DNA of 64,000 nucleotides, taken from NCBI GenBank assembly GCA_905221605.1, contig CAJNDS010002215.1, forward strand, positions 1-64,000, given 5' to 3'. The notes under the pieces were generated by a model. That model saw only the letters and a program-made list of their open reading frames with translations. It was not told where the DNA came from and did not search any database. Made by a program: the position numbers and the translations under genes. The stretch comes from Symbiodinium natans. Its lineage: Eukaryota; Sar; Dinophyceae; Suessiales; Symbiodiniaceae. Shown here piece after piece: positions 31,055 to 40,372 of the stretch. Positions within the stretch are counted from its first letter, which is position 1, and each line of letters starts with the position of its first letter.

Positions 31055-31200
31055 TTTGTTTTTTTTGTATTTCATTATTCGAAAAATCCAAGAAGAAGAG
31101 AAGGGAAGTTATTCTAAATTCTACGTCCTCGATTTTTTTGTTTTTTGTATTTCGTTATTCGAAAAATCAAGGAGAGAAGGGATTTTATTTAAATTCCACC
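31055..31200. repeat. imperfect direct repeat of ~65 bp
   Basis: A T-rich segment ending TTATTCGAAAAATC, followed by an AAG/GAG-rich stretch and AAATTCCAC-type sequence, occurs at about 31058-31120 and again at 31131-31197. It lies just left of the LTR element. Confidence 0.8.
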
Positions 31201-31397
31201 CCCCAAAAAAAATGTTGTTTTGTTTTTGTTTTTCATTGGAGACTTTTTACCACGCAATCACGTACAGTAGCATGTTTTTGGCTTGAATGTTTTTGTTGTG
31301 GCACGGCTCGGCCAAGAACCCCATGTCTTGTAGCGGAAGACAGAAAAAGCGGCTTCGACCTGCGAGTACCCGACGCCTCCACCTTTGTGAAAGTTCC

Positions 31398-31783
31398 TGT
31401 CTAAGGACATGTTAACTTTGTTGTCCTGCATGCTGGCTCAGAGTTGTGTGTGTGTAGTTGTAGGAACTCCGTAGTTGTGCCTTGGAGGCTCGACGGGAGC
31501 GCTGCTTCAAGTGGGAAAGCCTTTTTGAAGTGCTTGAGTTGTAGGGATGTGTGTCTGGAAGCTGTAGAAGTGACTGTGCACGTTTTTGCTTGCTTTAGGT
31601 GGAGTTGGGTTGGTCTCGAGAACTCCCACTAACGTTTGAGTTTGTTTTGTGGCTGTGGAGAACACGTGGCAGAGCAGAGTTTTCACCTGTGTGTAAAGAG
31701 TTTCACTGACGAAGCCTCCGGCTTATGACTTTGGCTCAAGTCGTGAGAAAAAGAGGGTTCAGCGCGCTGCTGCTGTTTTCACA
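31398..31783 (+). repeat. 5' LTR
   Basis: It begins TGTCTAAGGACATG and ends TTTTCACA, so the ends are TG...CA with a TGT/ACA inverted match. It is followed at once by a primer-binding site. Near its 3' end (31717-31740) it carries TCCGGC, eight bases and TTTGGCTCAAG, resembling the dinoflagellate spliced leader. Confidence 0.92.
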
Positions 31784-31796
31784 TGGTAGCGGAGCG
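31784..31796 (+). promoter_or_regulatory. tRNA primer-binding site
   Basis: TGGTAGCGGAGCG follows the LTR directly. TGGTA is complementary to the CCA end of a tRNA, and the whole resembles the initiator-methionine site TGGTATCAGAGC typical of copia elements. The exact tRNA in this organism is not known from the window. Confidence 0.75.
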
Positions 31797-31827
31797 TGTG
31801 TAGCACGCTCGTAGAAACTAGAAAGCC

Positions 31828-34375
31828 ATGGCTGACCCCGGGCTGTCAACCCCTGTGCCTGACGACGAAGACGACGAAGCTTTGTTTGGCCCCGGTGGTG
31901 CCCAGGACGGGCAACAACCGCCAACACAACCCACTGGAGCTTCTGCTTCAGCGGGAGGACCCGCCACGGTCGTCGGACTTGACCCTCAACTCCAGCAGAT
32001 GATGGTCCAGATGATGCAGAGTCAGCAAATGATGATGCAGAATCAGCAACAGACACTTCAAGTTCTGGTGGCAAAGATGGAGGCCGACGAGAGAAGGAGA
32101 CGTGAGCAGGAAGCATTGTCGGCAGCTGTGAGCAACCCATTTGGGGGTGCTTCAAGTGCAGCAGCTGCTGGAAGTCCCACGGCAAAGGCTTCTGCTCCTC
32201 CACCGGCGCCGTCACAGAACCTGCATGTTGGAAGTAACCGTGCAGAGAAGTATCTGCCAGCGTTGCCGCTCATCGACAATGTGTCGATGGGAAAAGGGCG
32301 TGTGAGAGAGCTGGAGGAGTACCATCGGTGGTGCGAGGTGCTTGCTTCTTGGCTGGCGTTGATAGACGACAACTATGTCAATGAGTTGCGCCAGGCAATG
32401 ACGCATGACCGTGAGATCAAGCAGTCTGACATGGCAGTTCCGGTAGCATCGCGTTCGGCAAGGTTGTTTTACTACCTGCAACAAAGTCTGCAGAAGTTCG
32501 AACGTGGGATGGAACTGGTGAGAAGCACGTCGATGCGTCAAGGACAAGCTGCTTGTGGTTATGAGGTAATGCGTCAAATGCACCAGACCTTCAGCATTGT
32601 CTCTCGCATGGAGGCCATTGCTGTGAGAGATGAAGCCCTTCGCCTAACTTCGAAGGCGAGTTCGTACAAGCGACCGCTTGACTGCGTCCGCTTCCTTGAG
32701 GACGAGCTTGGGAAAGTAGACCAGAAGCTGCATCGGTTCCCTGAACTGAGGCTGGGAGCATCTGATCGGTCCACCCTTCTTCTTCAATCGGTCAGCCCAG
32801 AGTGTAGGCATTACGTTGTCCTGCATGGGAAGTCTGGGAGCTGGGAGGAACTGGTTGAAAGCATCCGGTTCTACGAGGAGCAAACCCGATTGTGTGATGC
32901 TGGTTCGCTGAATGCAGTTGGGGAGCGTGGCCTCTGTTGGAACTGTGGCAAATCGGGCCATATGAGTTGGCAGTGCCCAGACAAGAACCCTGGAAAAGGG
33001 AAGAAGAGGGATGAACCGAAAGGTGGAAAGCCTTCTGGTTCCAAGAATCGAGAGAAGAGCCCTAAAGGGAAGGGCAAAGGCAAAGGGAAGACAGACAAAG
33101 GAAAGGGTGGAAAGCCCAAGGGGAAGCCAAAGAACAAAGGAAAGCCCAAGGGCCGAGCTGTGGAAGACGAGCAGTCTGATCAGGTGATGGCAATGCGGTC
33201 TCATCATCTGAGTGGCTTGGGTCCGGGGACAAGAACTAATGAGCCCAATGAAGCTGAGCCCCCTCGTCTCACCATGACGAACGGAGAGATCGAGAGACTG
33301 AACCAGTCCTCCTCTAGGAATAGCTCTTTCGCCTGGCTCATTGATAGTGGAGCCACCTGCCACGTGTTGTCAGAGAGTGCGTTGGGTTTTTACGAAGTCG
33401 TCAAGGAGCATTCGGGACCTCTTCCAGTGCTCATGAGTGCTAGCGATACGCCCATGGAGTGTGTCAAGTTGGTTGACATTCGGGTGAAGTTTGGGAAGTT
33501 GGGGCCCGTAGTGCTTCAACAGGTCTTGGTTTGCAAGATTGGTTTCAACGTAGTCAGTTCTTGGCAAGCGTCCCTCTCGGGATGGAATACCTGGCTCACC
33601 TCAGAGCCTGGAGCAAGCTGCTTGGTGAAGCAGACGGAACGAGGTTCCTCGATGTGGGTGCCTTTGGTTCGTGAAGCCAGGAGCTGGTGGGCGTTGGCTA
33701 AGGAGATTGGCCCTACCAAGGCAAAGCCGAAAGAAAGAAGAAGCAAAGGGGACTCACCCAAGCCGGGGTGGAGCCCGAACGACGACGCGATGGAAGTGGA
33801 TAAGGTGCAGAAGAAGGCACCGCCCAACGTAGGAAGAGCATTGGAGGTGACACCTTTTAAGTTTTTGCTGCGAGCATTTTCAGTGAAGCAACATGTGGGG
33901 GAACACGAGCTGCATGAGCATGTTTTACAGGAGCGTTTGAGTGGATGTGAGCATGCTGCAGTTGCTGAAGTAGGAGTAGACCTGGAAGCCTCGCCCTCTG
34001 CATGTTGTGCTGAAGCTTTATGTTCCGCCGCAGCTGTTTTGCTTAAGTCTGCAAGCAACACGTATTTGGAAAAGCAAACCAGTAGGAACACACGCTGTGA
34101 AGAGAAGGGTTTTGAGTGTGTAGGGGTAGGGCCTGTGCCGCTCCAGCCTCAGAGTGTTTGCGTTAGGAGTAGGAGTGCCTTGCGTGTAGGACGTAGGAGT
34201 GACTTGCACCCCAGCTCTTGTGTGCCTGAGTGTTTGTTGGGAAAGAGCGAAGAGAGGAAGTGTGCCTTTCGGAGCTTGCGTTGGCCAGGAGTGTTTTTGA
34301 AAGCATTGCTGGTGTTGTGTGCTCTAGGAGTGTTTTGCTCAAAGCCTGGAGCCTGTGTAAGGGACTTTGGAAAGG
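31828..34375 (+). CDS. Gag and aspartic protease
   Basis: From the ATG at 31828. Residues about 50-80 are Gln/Met-rich, then comes a helical Gag body. A CCHC knuckle C-x2-C-x4-H-x4-C lies at residues 370-383 (CWNCGKSGHMSWQC), followed by a Lys/Gly-rich basic linker (about 390-450). The retroviral-type protease motif LIDSGATCHVLS has its catalytic aspartate at residue 506. Gag forms the particle and binds RNA; the protease cleaves the polyprotein. The same frame stays open to a TGA at 35464-35466, but from about 34376 the protein-like sequence is in a different frame, so I end the supported part there. In this frame a single TGA then separates the gag-protease ORF from the integrase-RT ORF. 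Confidence 0.85.
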
Positions 34376-35341
34376 ATGGAGCTTCCGGAAGCCTCGCCTC
34401 CGCTCTGTCTTGTGAACTCCCAAAGTGGGAGTGTGGCCCAGGTGGAAGCCTTTTCGACGAGCATGATTGCTCGTCTTGCGCACCGTTTCGAGGAAGAAGG
34501 TCAGCTGTCTCTTTCGAGGCAGCTTCTCCAGAATATCGACCTGTTTTCCTCGACCCCTGGCTCGGTCGAACAGCTGTTGGGGATTCCAGCCTGCCTTGGG
34601 GAGTTGGAGACACAGGAGTTGGTGGTCAATACAAGCGGCATTCCGGTGAAGCAACCTATGCTCATTGCCGAGCTGCGAGCCATTGCTGCTCCGACGGTGG
34701 ACCAGTCGGTTTTGACGGACACCCTCATCGAGGAGCACGACCGTCGTGCAGAGTATGCAAGGTATGGCTATGTTTTGACCACCGTGGGGGTGGTAGTCGC
34801 CGATGTGAGTGCTACCATCCGCCAACCGCACCTTCCATGCGAGCAAAGGGGGTACTGGCGCAACAATCAGGTTGGCATCCAGCTCACCTTGAAGAAATTT
34901 CTTCTGTACCTGGAGGCGATTCGGGAGTTGCGGTGCCATCCTGCCCAATACCAATTGTTCACGGCAGAGCTATCAAGCATTCTGCCAAACGAGCTCAAGG
35001 TCGAGCGTGTGCCGGCTGCCGACTTGAGAGCGCTTTTGGCGGACGTGCTCGTCCAGAGCAACCGCCGGGTGACTTTGGCTGCTCAACCGCCAACTATTAT
35101 ACCGGATGTTGCACCATCCGCGTCGGGTGGCACGGCACCGCCTCTTCACAAAAGTGCCCCAGCTCCACCCCCTTCGGGGTGGGCTTTGCTCAACCAAGCG
35201 CGTGCAAAAGCCGAGGCAATGATTCGATTGCATGCCGACATGAAGAGAGCTGCAACAGCCGAGGTGGCTCCATCATCGTCAACGAGCCCCGCTTTTCCAC
35301 CAGCCGGCTTTCTTGCCGTTCAGCCCTCCTTCACCGCTTAG
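34376..35341 (+). CDS. accessory ORF in another frame of the retroelement
   Basis: ATG at 34376, TAG at 35339-35341, 321 codons, shifted +1 relative to gag-pol. It reads as a plausible soluble protein: helical blocks (STSMIARLAHRFEEEGQLSL; LKKFLLYLEAIRELRCHPAQ; ADLRALLADVLVQSNRRVTL) followed by a Pro/Ala-rich linker. A stop lies just upstream in its frame (34358), so it begins within the element with its own ATG. After the TAG, similar proline-rich text with a recurring PM(E/D) motif continues in frame +3 (to about 35525) and then again in this frame to TGA at 35710. Two indels may therefore have cut a longer protein of about 440 residues. I do not recognise the family. Position between protease and integrase is not standard for copia elements. 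Confidence 0.55.
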   Translation: MELPEASPPLCLVNSQSGSVAQVEAFSTSMIARLAHRFEEEGQLSLSRQLLQNIDLFSSTPGSVEQLLGIPACLGELETQELVVNTSGIPVKQPMLIAELRAIAAPTVDQSVLTDTLIEEHDRRAEYARYGYVLTTVGVVVADVSATIRQPHLPCEQRGYWRNNQVGIQLTLKKFLLYLEAIRELRCHPAQYQLFTAELSSILPNELKVERVPAADLRALLADVLVQSNRRVTLAAQPPTIIPDVAPSASGGTAPPLHKSAPAPPPSGWALLNQARAKAEAMIRLHADMKRAATAEVAPSSSTSPAFPPAGFLAVQPSFTA

Positions 35342-35466
35342 GCCGTCCGTCTTTTCCTACGCTCCATCTTCGGCACCAGGCACGCCTATGGAAGCATGCC
35401 TGCCTATACCTCCGCCTCCTCTTGCTCCTCTACCTCCTCCATCGACACCGCACCCAGATACCTTGA

Positions 35467-38400
35467 GGGAGCTTGCGGGCGAGGTTCCAATGGAGATCGA
35501 GACGCCGATGCCGCCCGCGTGGAGGCATTCGGTGCCCCTGGGACCCCTATGGACGTGAGTTCCGAGACCCCAATGGAGCCAATGGTCGGTGGCATTGGAA
35601 GTCCGGAGAGCGCTTCTCCTTTGACTCCGCCGGCAGAGAGGAGTATGGTGGTTCCAAACCCGCCTATGGACAATTCGGATGTGGGAGACTCTGGCTCCGA
35701 TATGGATTGATATGCTTGGGAATGGGCCCTGAGGGCCTAAAAGCCGGGCATGAGGTGCTCAGATCTTCGCCGCAATGCACAAAATTGGTAGGAGTAGGTC
35801 TGAAAGCCCCGCTGTTTGTAGTAGGAGACTGGCTGTGTGCATTAGGAGGTAGGGTAGGAGCGTTTGAGTGCTTGGTAGGTGACTGTGAGTGCAGCCTGCC
35901 TGCCGCGAATGGGTCTGCACACTGTCCCTCTGTGCCCAGGTCTTCATGGAAAGGAAGCAGTGCCTTGGCTTTAGGGTTGACTCTGGGTTTGGTTTTCAGA
36001 GGTTGGCTGTGTAGGTGCGTGAAGCTTTTGAGTGTGCGCCGTAGGAGTAGGCTGAAGTTTTTGCGTGTAACTTTGGTAGGACGTGTGCCACGTAGGTCTT
36101 GGAGTGTTGTGCGCCGCCTGTTGTTGGTGCGTGGCGTGCTTGCTTGTGAGTTGAAAGCTGAGCCTACGGGCGAGGAAGCAAAAGGGCCAATGATGAAACG
36201 TTGGCGTGCCTTGAAGAAGTGGGCCTTGTGTGGGCTTGGGTCCCTGCGGGGGTCCGAGCAAAAGAAGGCCGTGGCACGTTCTGAGGCCCTGCGTATGCTT
36301 GCTGGTTTGCTGACCCCGGTTGTTGTGAATTCGGAGTCGGACGAAGAGTTGATTCCTGATCCGTTGGAAGCTGAACTTGCGAAACCCAGCGGAAGTGAAC
36401 CCCCTAGGCCCTCCGATGTTCGAAAGAAACCCCGTTTGGAGAATGTTCCCTCAGGTGAACCGGGTGCCCTGAGTTCCCCGGAGGTGGTGAGCGATGCTCT
36501 GGATCCTGAGGTTCCGGTCTATTTGACCTCGGAGCGGCTGAAGGCGCACCGAAATAAGGGCCACCAACCTTATCTTAGTTGCTGTGACATATGTCAAAGC
36601 GCTAGAGGGAGAGTGCCTGCTCGTAGGAAGCGCATGAAACACCACCACGGACCCGGAGAGTTGCAAGTCGACTTTGGATTTTTCGGAAAGAATGTTCGTT
36701 TCCTTCTCATGGTTCATGTGGTGTCGGGGTACTTACATACCGTGGTCTTAGGACCTGAGGATGAAGTGCCCGCTGTATCGGTTTGCAAAGCCTTTACGGA
36801 AATGGGATTGAGTGGATTGGACATTGTTGTCCACGGGGACCAAGAAAATCTCCTCGAGAGTGTTTTCCGCAATGCAGCGAAACACCGGACATTCGGGGGG
36901 AGGTCAATGCACTGGGTCCCTTTCGCGATAAACAGACCTCAAGCGAAGGGCATCGTTGAACGCAATGTTTGCCTCGTGAAAGAAGCGTTTTGGTCTGTTT
37001 GGCTGGGCTTAGAAGAGCGTGTAGGTGAAAAGTTGCCTCTAGGGAGCCATCTGTTTGTTGAGGCCATGAGGTACTCTGTGAGGATGCATAACTTGTTTCA
37101 TGTGTCCAAGGAACATAGCACGCCGTTGGAGAGACTGCGTGGGTCGACAGTTCAGCCAGTGAAGAGCTGTGAGTTTGGGGTTGTTGGCTTTGGAAAGCCT
37201 CAGAAGGACTACCCGGAGCACCGCGGAAAGCGCTTGGTGAGGGCACTCTATGTAGGACCTCACGGTGCTAATGGATCCGGGATTCGGGTCTTTGTTCCAA
37301 TAGGTAGTGGAAAGCCCCCTCGTTTGGAAATCTTCAGCTCTTTTCGTGCCAAAGATCCAGTGGAGTTTGACAAAGCTGCTTTGCGTGACCTTCGAGGTAA
37401 TAAGGAAGACCCTGAAAGACCCATCAAGTTTGATGTTCCAATCGATGGTCCGAGTCCACCGCTTGATTCCCCAAATATCCCTGAAGGAAGTCTTGAGTTT
37501 CCTGTTGAACGCACCGAACCACCTGCTCTTGAGGGCCCTGAGGCAATGGAAGAAGAAGGAGAGTTGGATGGGTATTCTCCGGATTTTTCGGACGTGCCTG
37601 AAGAAGCAGGCATGGAGGTTGAGTCTCCCGGAGGCGTAGGTCTTGAGGACCTCGACGCCCCTATGGACCCAGGAGAAGACGATGCCATGGAAGAGGGCCT
37701 GACGTGGCTCTATGAGCATGGCCTGAGGCAACTCTTTGATGGGCCTGACTTGAGAGTAACGACAAAAATCCGTAAGGGAGATGATGTCAAAGAGTGGTTC
37801 CGCGTGAAGTTTGGTGGAAAGAAGATTTGGGTCCATGTCCCGGACAATGCGGTTTGCGAAGTTTCTGGCAAGGTTTTGCCTCGTAAGCATCTTGAAGAAG
37901 GTATGAGACTCGAGCTCTCGGAACTTGATGCTTTTGGTGTAGCTACGATTATCGGAGAAGCTGAGGCCCGTAAACGAGCTACGAGGAGAATCCATACGAC
38001 TAGGTGGGTTCTGACTTCGAAACCGTCAGCCACGAACCCTGAACGCGTTCGTGCTCGTCTTGTTGTGAGAGACTATGCCTTTGGATCCAATCCTCTAGCT
38101 GATGGGATATATTCCCCCACCACGTCTTTGGAAGCCTTGAGGGGTGTCCTTGCTATTCACGCTGTCAGAGGTGGCACCTTGTTGTCAGCAGATGTGAGCG
38201 TTGCCTTCATGCAAGCGCCTGTGCAGGGAGTAGAGTGTATCCGGTTTCCGAATGGGATGTATGATGAGGAGAACAAGCCGCTGTTTGCACAGCTACACAA
38301 AGCCATGAATGGCTTGAGAGTAGGACCACTGAGCTGGTACCTAGAGTTTACAAGCACGCTGCGTAAGCAGTTTGGGTTTGGTGAGACTGCCGACCCTACT

Positions 38401-40245
38401 GTGCATCACCGGCTTGAGAAGGATGGTGCACTGACCTTGGTGTTAGTGTATGTTGACGATCTCATCATCTTTTCCCAGAATCCGCCAACTGCCAAGGATC
38501 TGTACGCTAAGCTTAAAATGAAGCAGACAGGGCTTCTAGAACCTGGTAAGACCGGGCAGCTCGAGTTCTTGGGTCGAGTGATCGCCCGAACCACTGAGCA
38601 CGGACCTGTGTTCTTTGGCCTGAAGCCGGGGTACTTGAAGTCGCTTGGAGAAGAGTTTGGCATTAGCGGAAAAGGTGTGAAACCAGTGTTGGGAAACCTC
38701 GAGAGGGAGTACCGGAAGAAGGAGGCTGGAACACCTATCAGCACTGAGGCGTATGAACGCTATAGACGTGTGCTTGGTAAGTTGATGTGGGCAAGCCTGA
38801 CGTTGCCGCATTTGTCCTACCCGGTAGGATTTCTGGGCCGGTATCAGAGTGACCCAGATAGCCAGGCAGAAGCTTGCTTGAGACGCGTGGTTCGCTGGGT
38901 GATGGCTTTGCCTGAGTACCTTCAGCGATTTTCGGCAGAAGCATTTGAGTATCCTTGCTGCGCTTCGGAAACCATGCTCTCTGGCTTTGTGGATGCGTCA
39001 TGGAACATTTGCTCTGTGTCTGGTGCCATTGTAAAGTGGCATGGCATCATGATCAAAACTTTCTCGCGGAAACAGTCGGTGACCGCGTTGAGTTCGGCGG
39101 AGGCCGAATTGGCAGCCCTGACTGAGGCAGCCAAAGAGTCGGTGTACTTGTCTTTGCTCATGGAAACGCTCCTTTATGGAATGCCCAAAGGAGAGACCGG
39201 TGAGTTTCCGATTCACCTGGCTTCGGATTCGGAAGCCGCTTTGTCGATTAGCAAGATGACGGGGTTGTTACGCCGTGTTCGGCACCTGGAGCTTCGTCAT
39301 CGCTATCTTCAAGAGCTAGTCCACCTGGAAAGGCTGATTCTAAGCTTCATCAGTGGAGAACAGAATCCAGCCGATGGACTGACGAAATCTCCTGAGGAGT
39401 TGTTGCTTGAGCATTTGCTGGTTGCGTGTGGACTGGAAAGAGTGTGTGAAGAAGACCTTCAAGGTCTTGTAGTTCCTGAACACCTTCGTGAACGAATGGA
39501 AGAACTTGAAGAAGTATGTGAAAAGCTTGAGAAAATCCCGACAAACCTGGCGAAGTACGAGCCCGTGGCGAGAGACCTTGCGTTGGGATCTGTTCCTCTG
39601 CTTATGATCGAGGTGTTTTGTTCAACGGACAGTGCGTTGTGCCGAGCGTGTGCTCGTGACCGAGTAGCGTATAAAGGCATAACTGAGAAAGAGGACTTCT
39701 TAAGCAAGAGTACTCAGATGTTTCTAGGAGAGGTCTTGCTGTGTCTGTTGAGTAGGAAACCGCCCCAGATCTATGTCCACATAGCTTCCCCGTGTACCGC
39801 TGGATGTAGCTACCGCTTTAAGAATTGGCATCGACCAAAGTTTCGACATCGGTGGCGAGAGCAGGTCAAGAAGCATGTTGCATCTTGGAAAGCTTTAGGA
39901 AGACTTCTGGAGGACCGCTGCAAAGAGATCCTGGTTACCCAGGAATGGCCAAAGAACTGTGGTCTTTGGAAGGAGGAAAGTTATCTGAGAGAAAAGAAGC
40001 GCCTTGGTCTGAACTTTGGAAGGGTTGTGGACCGTTGTGCCTTCGACGGGGTCTTTAAGCGGTGGTTCTTTGCTACCAACCGAGAGGAGTGGAGTGAAAT
40101 CTTCTCTGGAAAGCCCTGTGACAAAAGTCATCAGCATGTTTCACTTGCTAGTGTCGAAGAAACGGGTATCTATCCGACTAGACTGGGTAGAGCTCTTTTG
40201 CGTGCTGCGAAAGTCACGTTAGGTCTTGTAGGAACACCTTCTTAG
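35467..40245 (+). CDS. integrase, RT, RNase H and methyltransferase-like domain
   Basis: Frame 35473-40245, numbered from 35473, where no ATG is present. Residues 1 to about 230 are low-confidence: the first ~80 overlap the proline-rich text in another frame. Integrase: HHCC-like finger H359-H364-C371-C374, catalytic D400 (LQVDFG), D456 (VHGDQEN) and E496 (KGIVERN). Reverse transcriptase: SADVSVAFMQAP and YVDD at 993-996. RNase H: VDASWN with D1174, then SSAEAELAALTEA and LASDSEAA. After RNase H, where copia Pol usually ends, about 220 residues continue with IEVFCSTDSAL (1379 on), IASPC (1437-1441) and TQEWP (1490 on). This layout resembles cytosine-methyltransferase motifs I and IV (PC catalytic cysteine). 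All RT and integrase catalytic residues are intact. Expression probably needs readthrough, a frameshift or splicing past the TGA at 35464. Confidence 0.88.
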   Translation, partial: GSLRARFQWRSRRRCRPRGGIRCPWDPYGREFRDPNGANGRWHWKSGERFSFDSAGREEYGGSKPAYGQFGCGRLWLRYGLICLGMGPEGLKAGHEVLRSSPQCTKLVGVGLKAPLFVVGDWLCALGGRVGAFECLVGDCECSLPAANGSAHCPSVPRSSWKGSSALALGLTLGLVFRGWLCRCVKLLSVRRRSRLKFLRVTLVGRVPRRSWSVVRRLLLVRGVLACELKAEPTGEEAKGPMMKRWRALKKWALCGLGSLRGSEQKKAVARSEALRMLAGLLTPVVVNSESDEELIPDPLEAELAKPSGSEPPRPSDVRKKPRLENVPSGEPGALSSPEVVSDALDPEVPVYLTSERLKAHRNKGHQPYLSCCDICQSARGRVPARRKRMKHHHGPGELQVDFGFFGKNVRFLLMVHVVSGYLHTVVLGPEDEVPAVSVCKAFTEMGLSGLDIVVHGDQENLLESVFRNAAKHRTFGGRSMHWVPFAINRPQAKGIVERNVCLVKEAFWSVWLGLEERVGEKLPLGSHLFVEAMRYSVRMHNLFHVSKEHSTPLERLRGSTVQPVKSCEFGVVGFGKPQKDYPEHRGKRLVRALYVGPHGANGSGIRVFVPIGSGKPPRLEIFSSFRAKDPVEFDKAALRDLRGNKEDPERPIKFDVPIDGPSPPLDSPNIPEGSLEFPVERTEPPALEGPEAMEEEGELDGYSPDFSDVPEEAGMEVESPGGVGLEDLDAPMDPGEDDAMEEGLTWLYEHGLRQLFDGPDLRVTTKIRKGDDVKEWFRVKFGGKKIWVHVPDNAVCEVSGKVLPRKHLEEGMRLELSELDAFGVATIIGEAEARKRATRRIHTTRWVLTSKPSATNPERVRARLVVRDYAFGSNPLADGIYSPTTSLEALRGVLAIHAVRGGTLLSADVSVAFMQAPVQGVECIRFPNGMYDEENKPLFAQLHKAMNGLRVGPLSWYLEFTSTLRKQFGFGETADPTVHHRLEKDGALTLVLVYVDDLIIFSQNPPTAKDLYAKLKMKQTGLLEPGKTGQLEFLGRVIARTTEHGPVFFGLKPGYLKSLGEEFGISGKGVKPVLGNLEREYRKKEAGTPISTEAYERYRRVLGKLMWASLTLPHLSYPVGFLGRYQSDPDSQAEACLRRVVRWVMALPEYLQRFSAEAFEYPCCASETMLSGFVDASWNICSVSGAIVKWHGIMIKTFSRKQSVTALSSAEAELAALTEAAKESVYLSLLMETLLYGMPKGETGEFPIHLASDSEAALSISKMTGLLRRVRHLELRHRYLQELVHLERLILSFISGEQNPADGLTKSPEELLLEHLLVACGLERVCEEDLQGLVVPEHLRERMEELEEVCEKLEKIPTNLAKYEPVARDLALGSVPLLMIEVFCSTDSALCRACARDRVAYKGITEKEDFLSKSTQMFLGEVLLCLLSRKPPQIYVHIASPCTAGCSYRFKNWHRPKFRHRWREQVKKHVASWKALGRLLEDRCKEILVTQEWPKNCGLWKEESYLREKKRLGLNFGRVVDRCAFDGVFKRWFFATNREEWSEIFSGKPCDKSHQHVSLASVEETGIYPTRLGRALLRAAKVTLGLVGTPS

Positions 40246-40372
40246 GTCGGCAGTAGGAGTGCTTGCTTTCGGACTTTGCCTGGGATGAGATGTTTAAGCA
40301 CTGGAAACACCGAGCTGTGAAGAAGTGCGTGGCTCTGAGGCATTACAGTCCAAGCGGGGGTGTGAAAGTTCC

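Noticed and set aside
30822-31286. 154-codon Phe/Ser-rich ORF next to the 5' LTR
   Set aside because: T-rich DNA with an imperfect direct repeat; no motif.
34376-36130. The gag-pol frame as the true product in this interval
   Set aside because: The frame is open, but its translation is Cys/Arg/Ser-rich and shadow-like, whereas frame +2 reads as a helical protein over the same bases. Left undecided beyond this.
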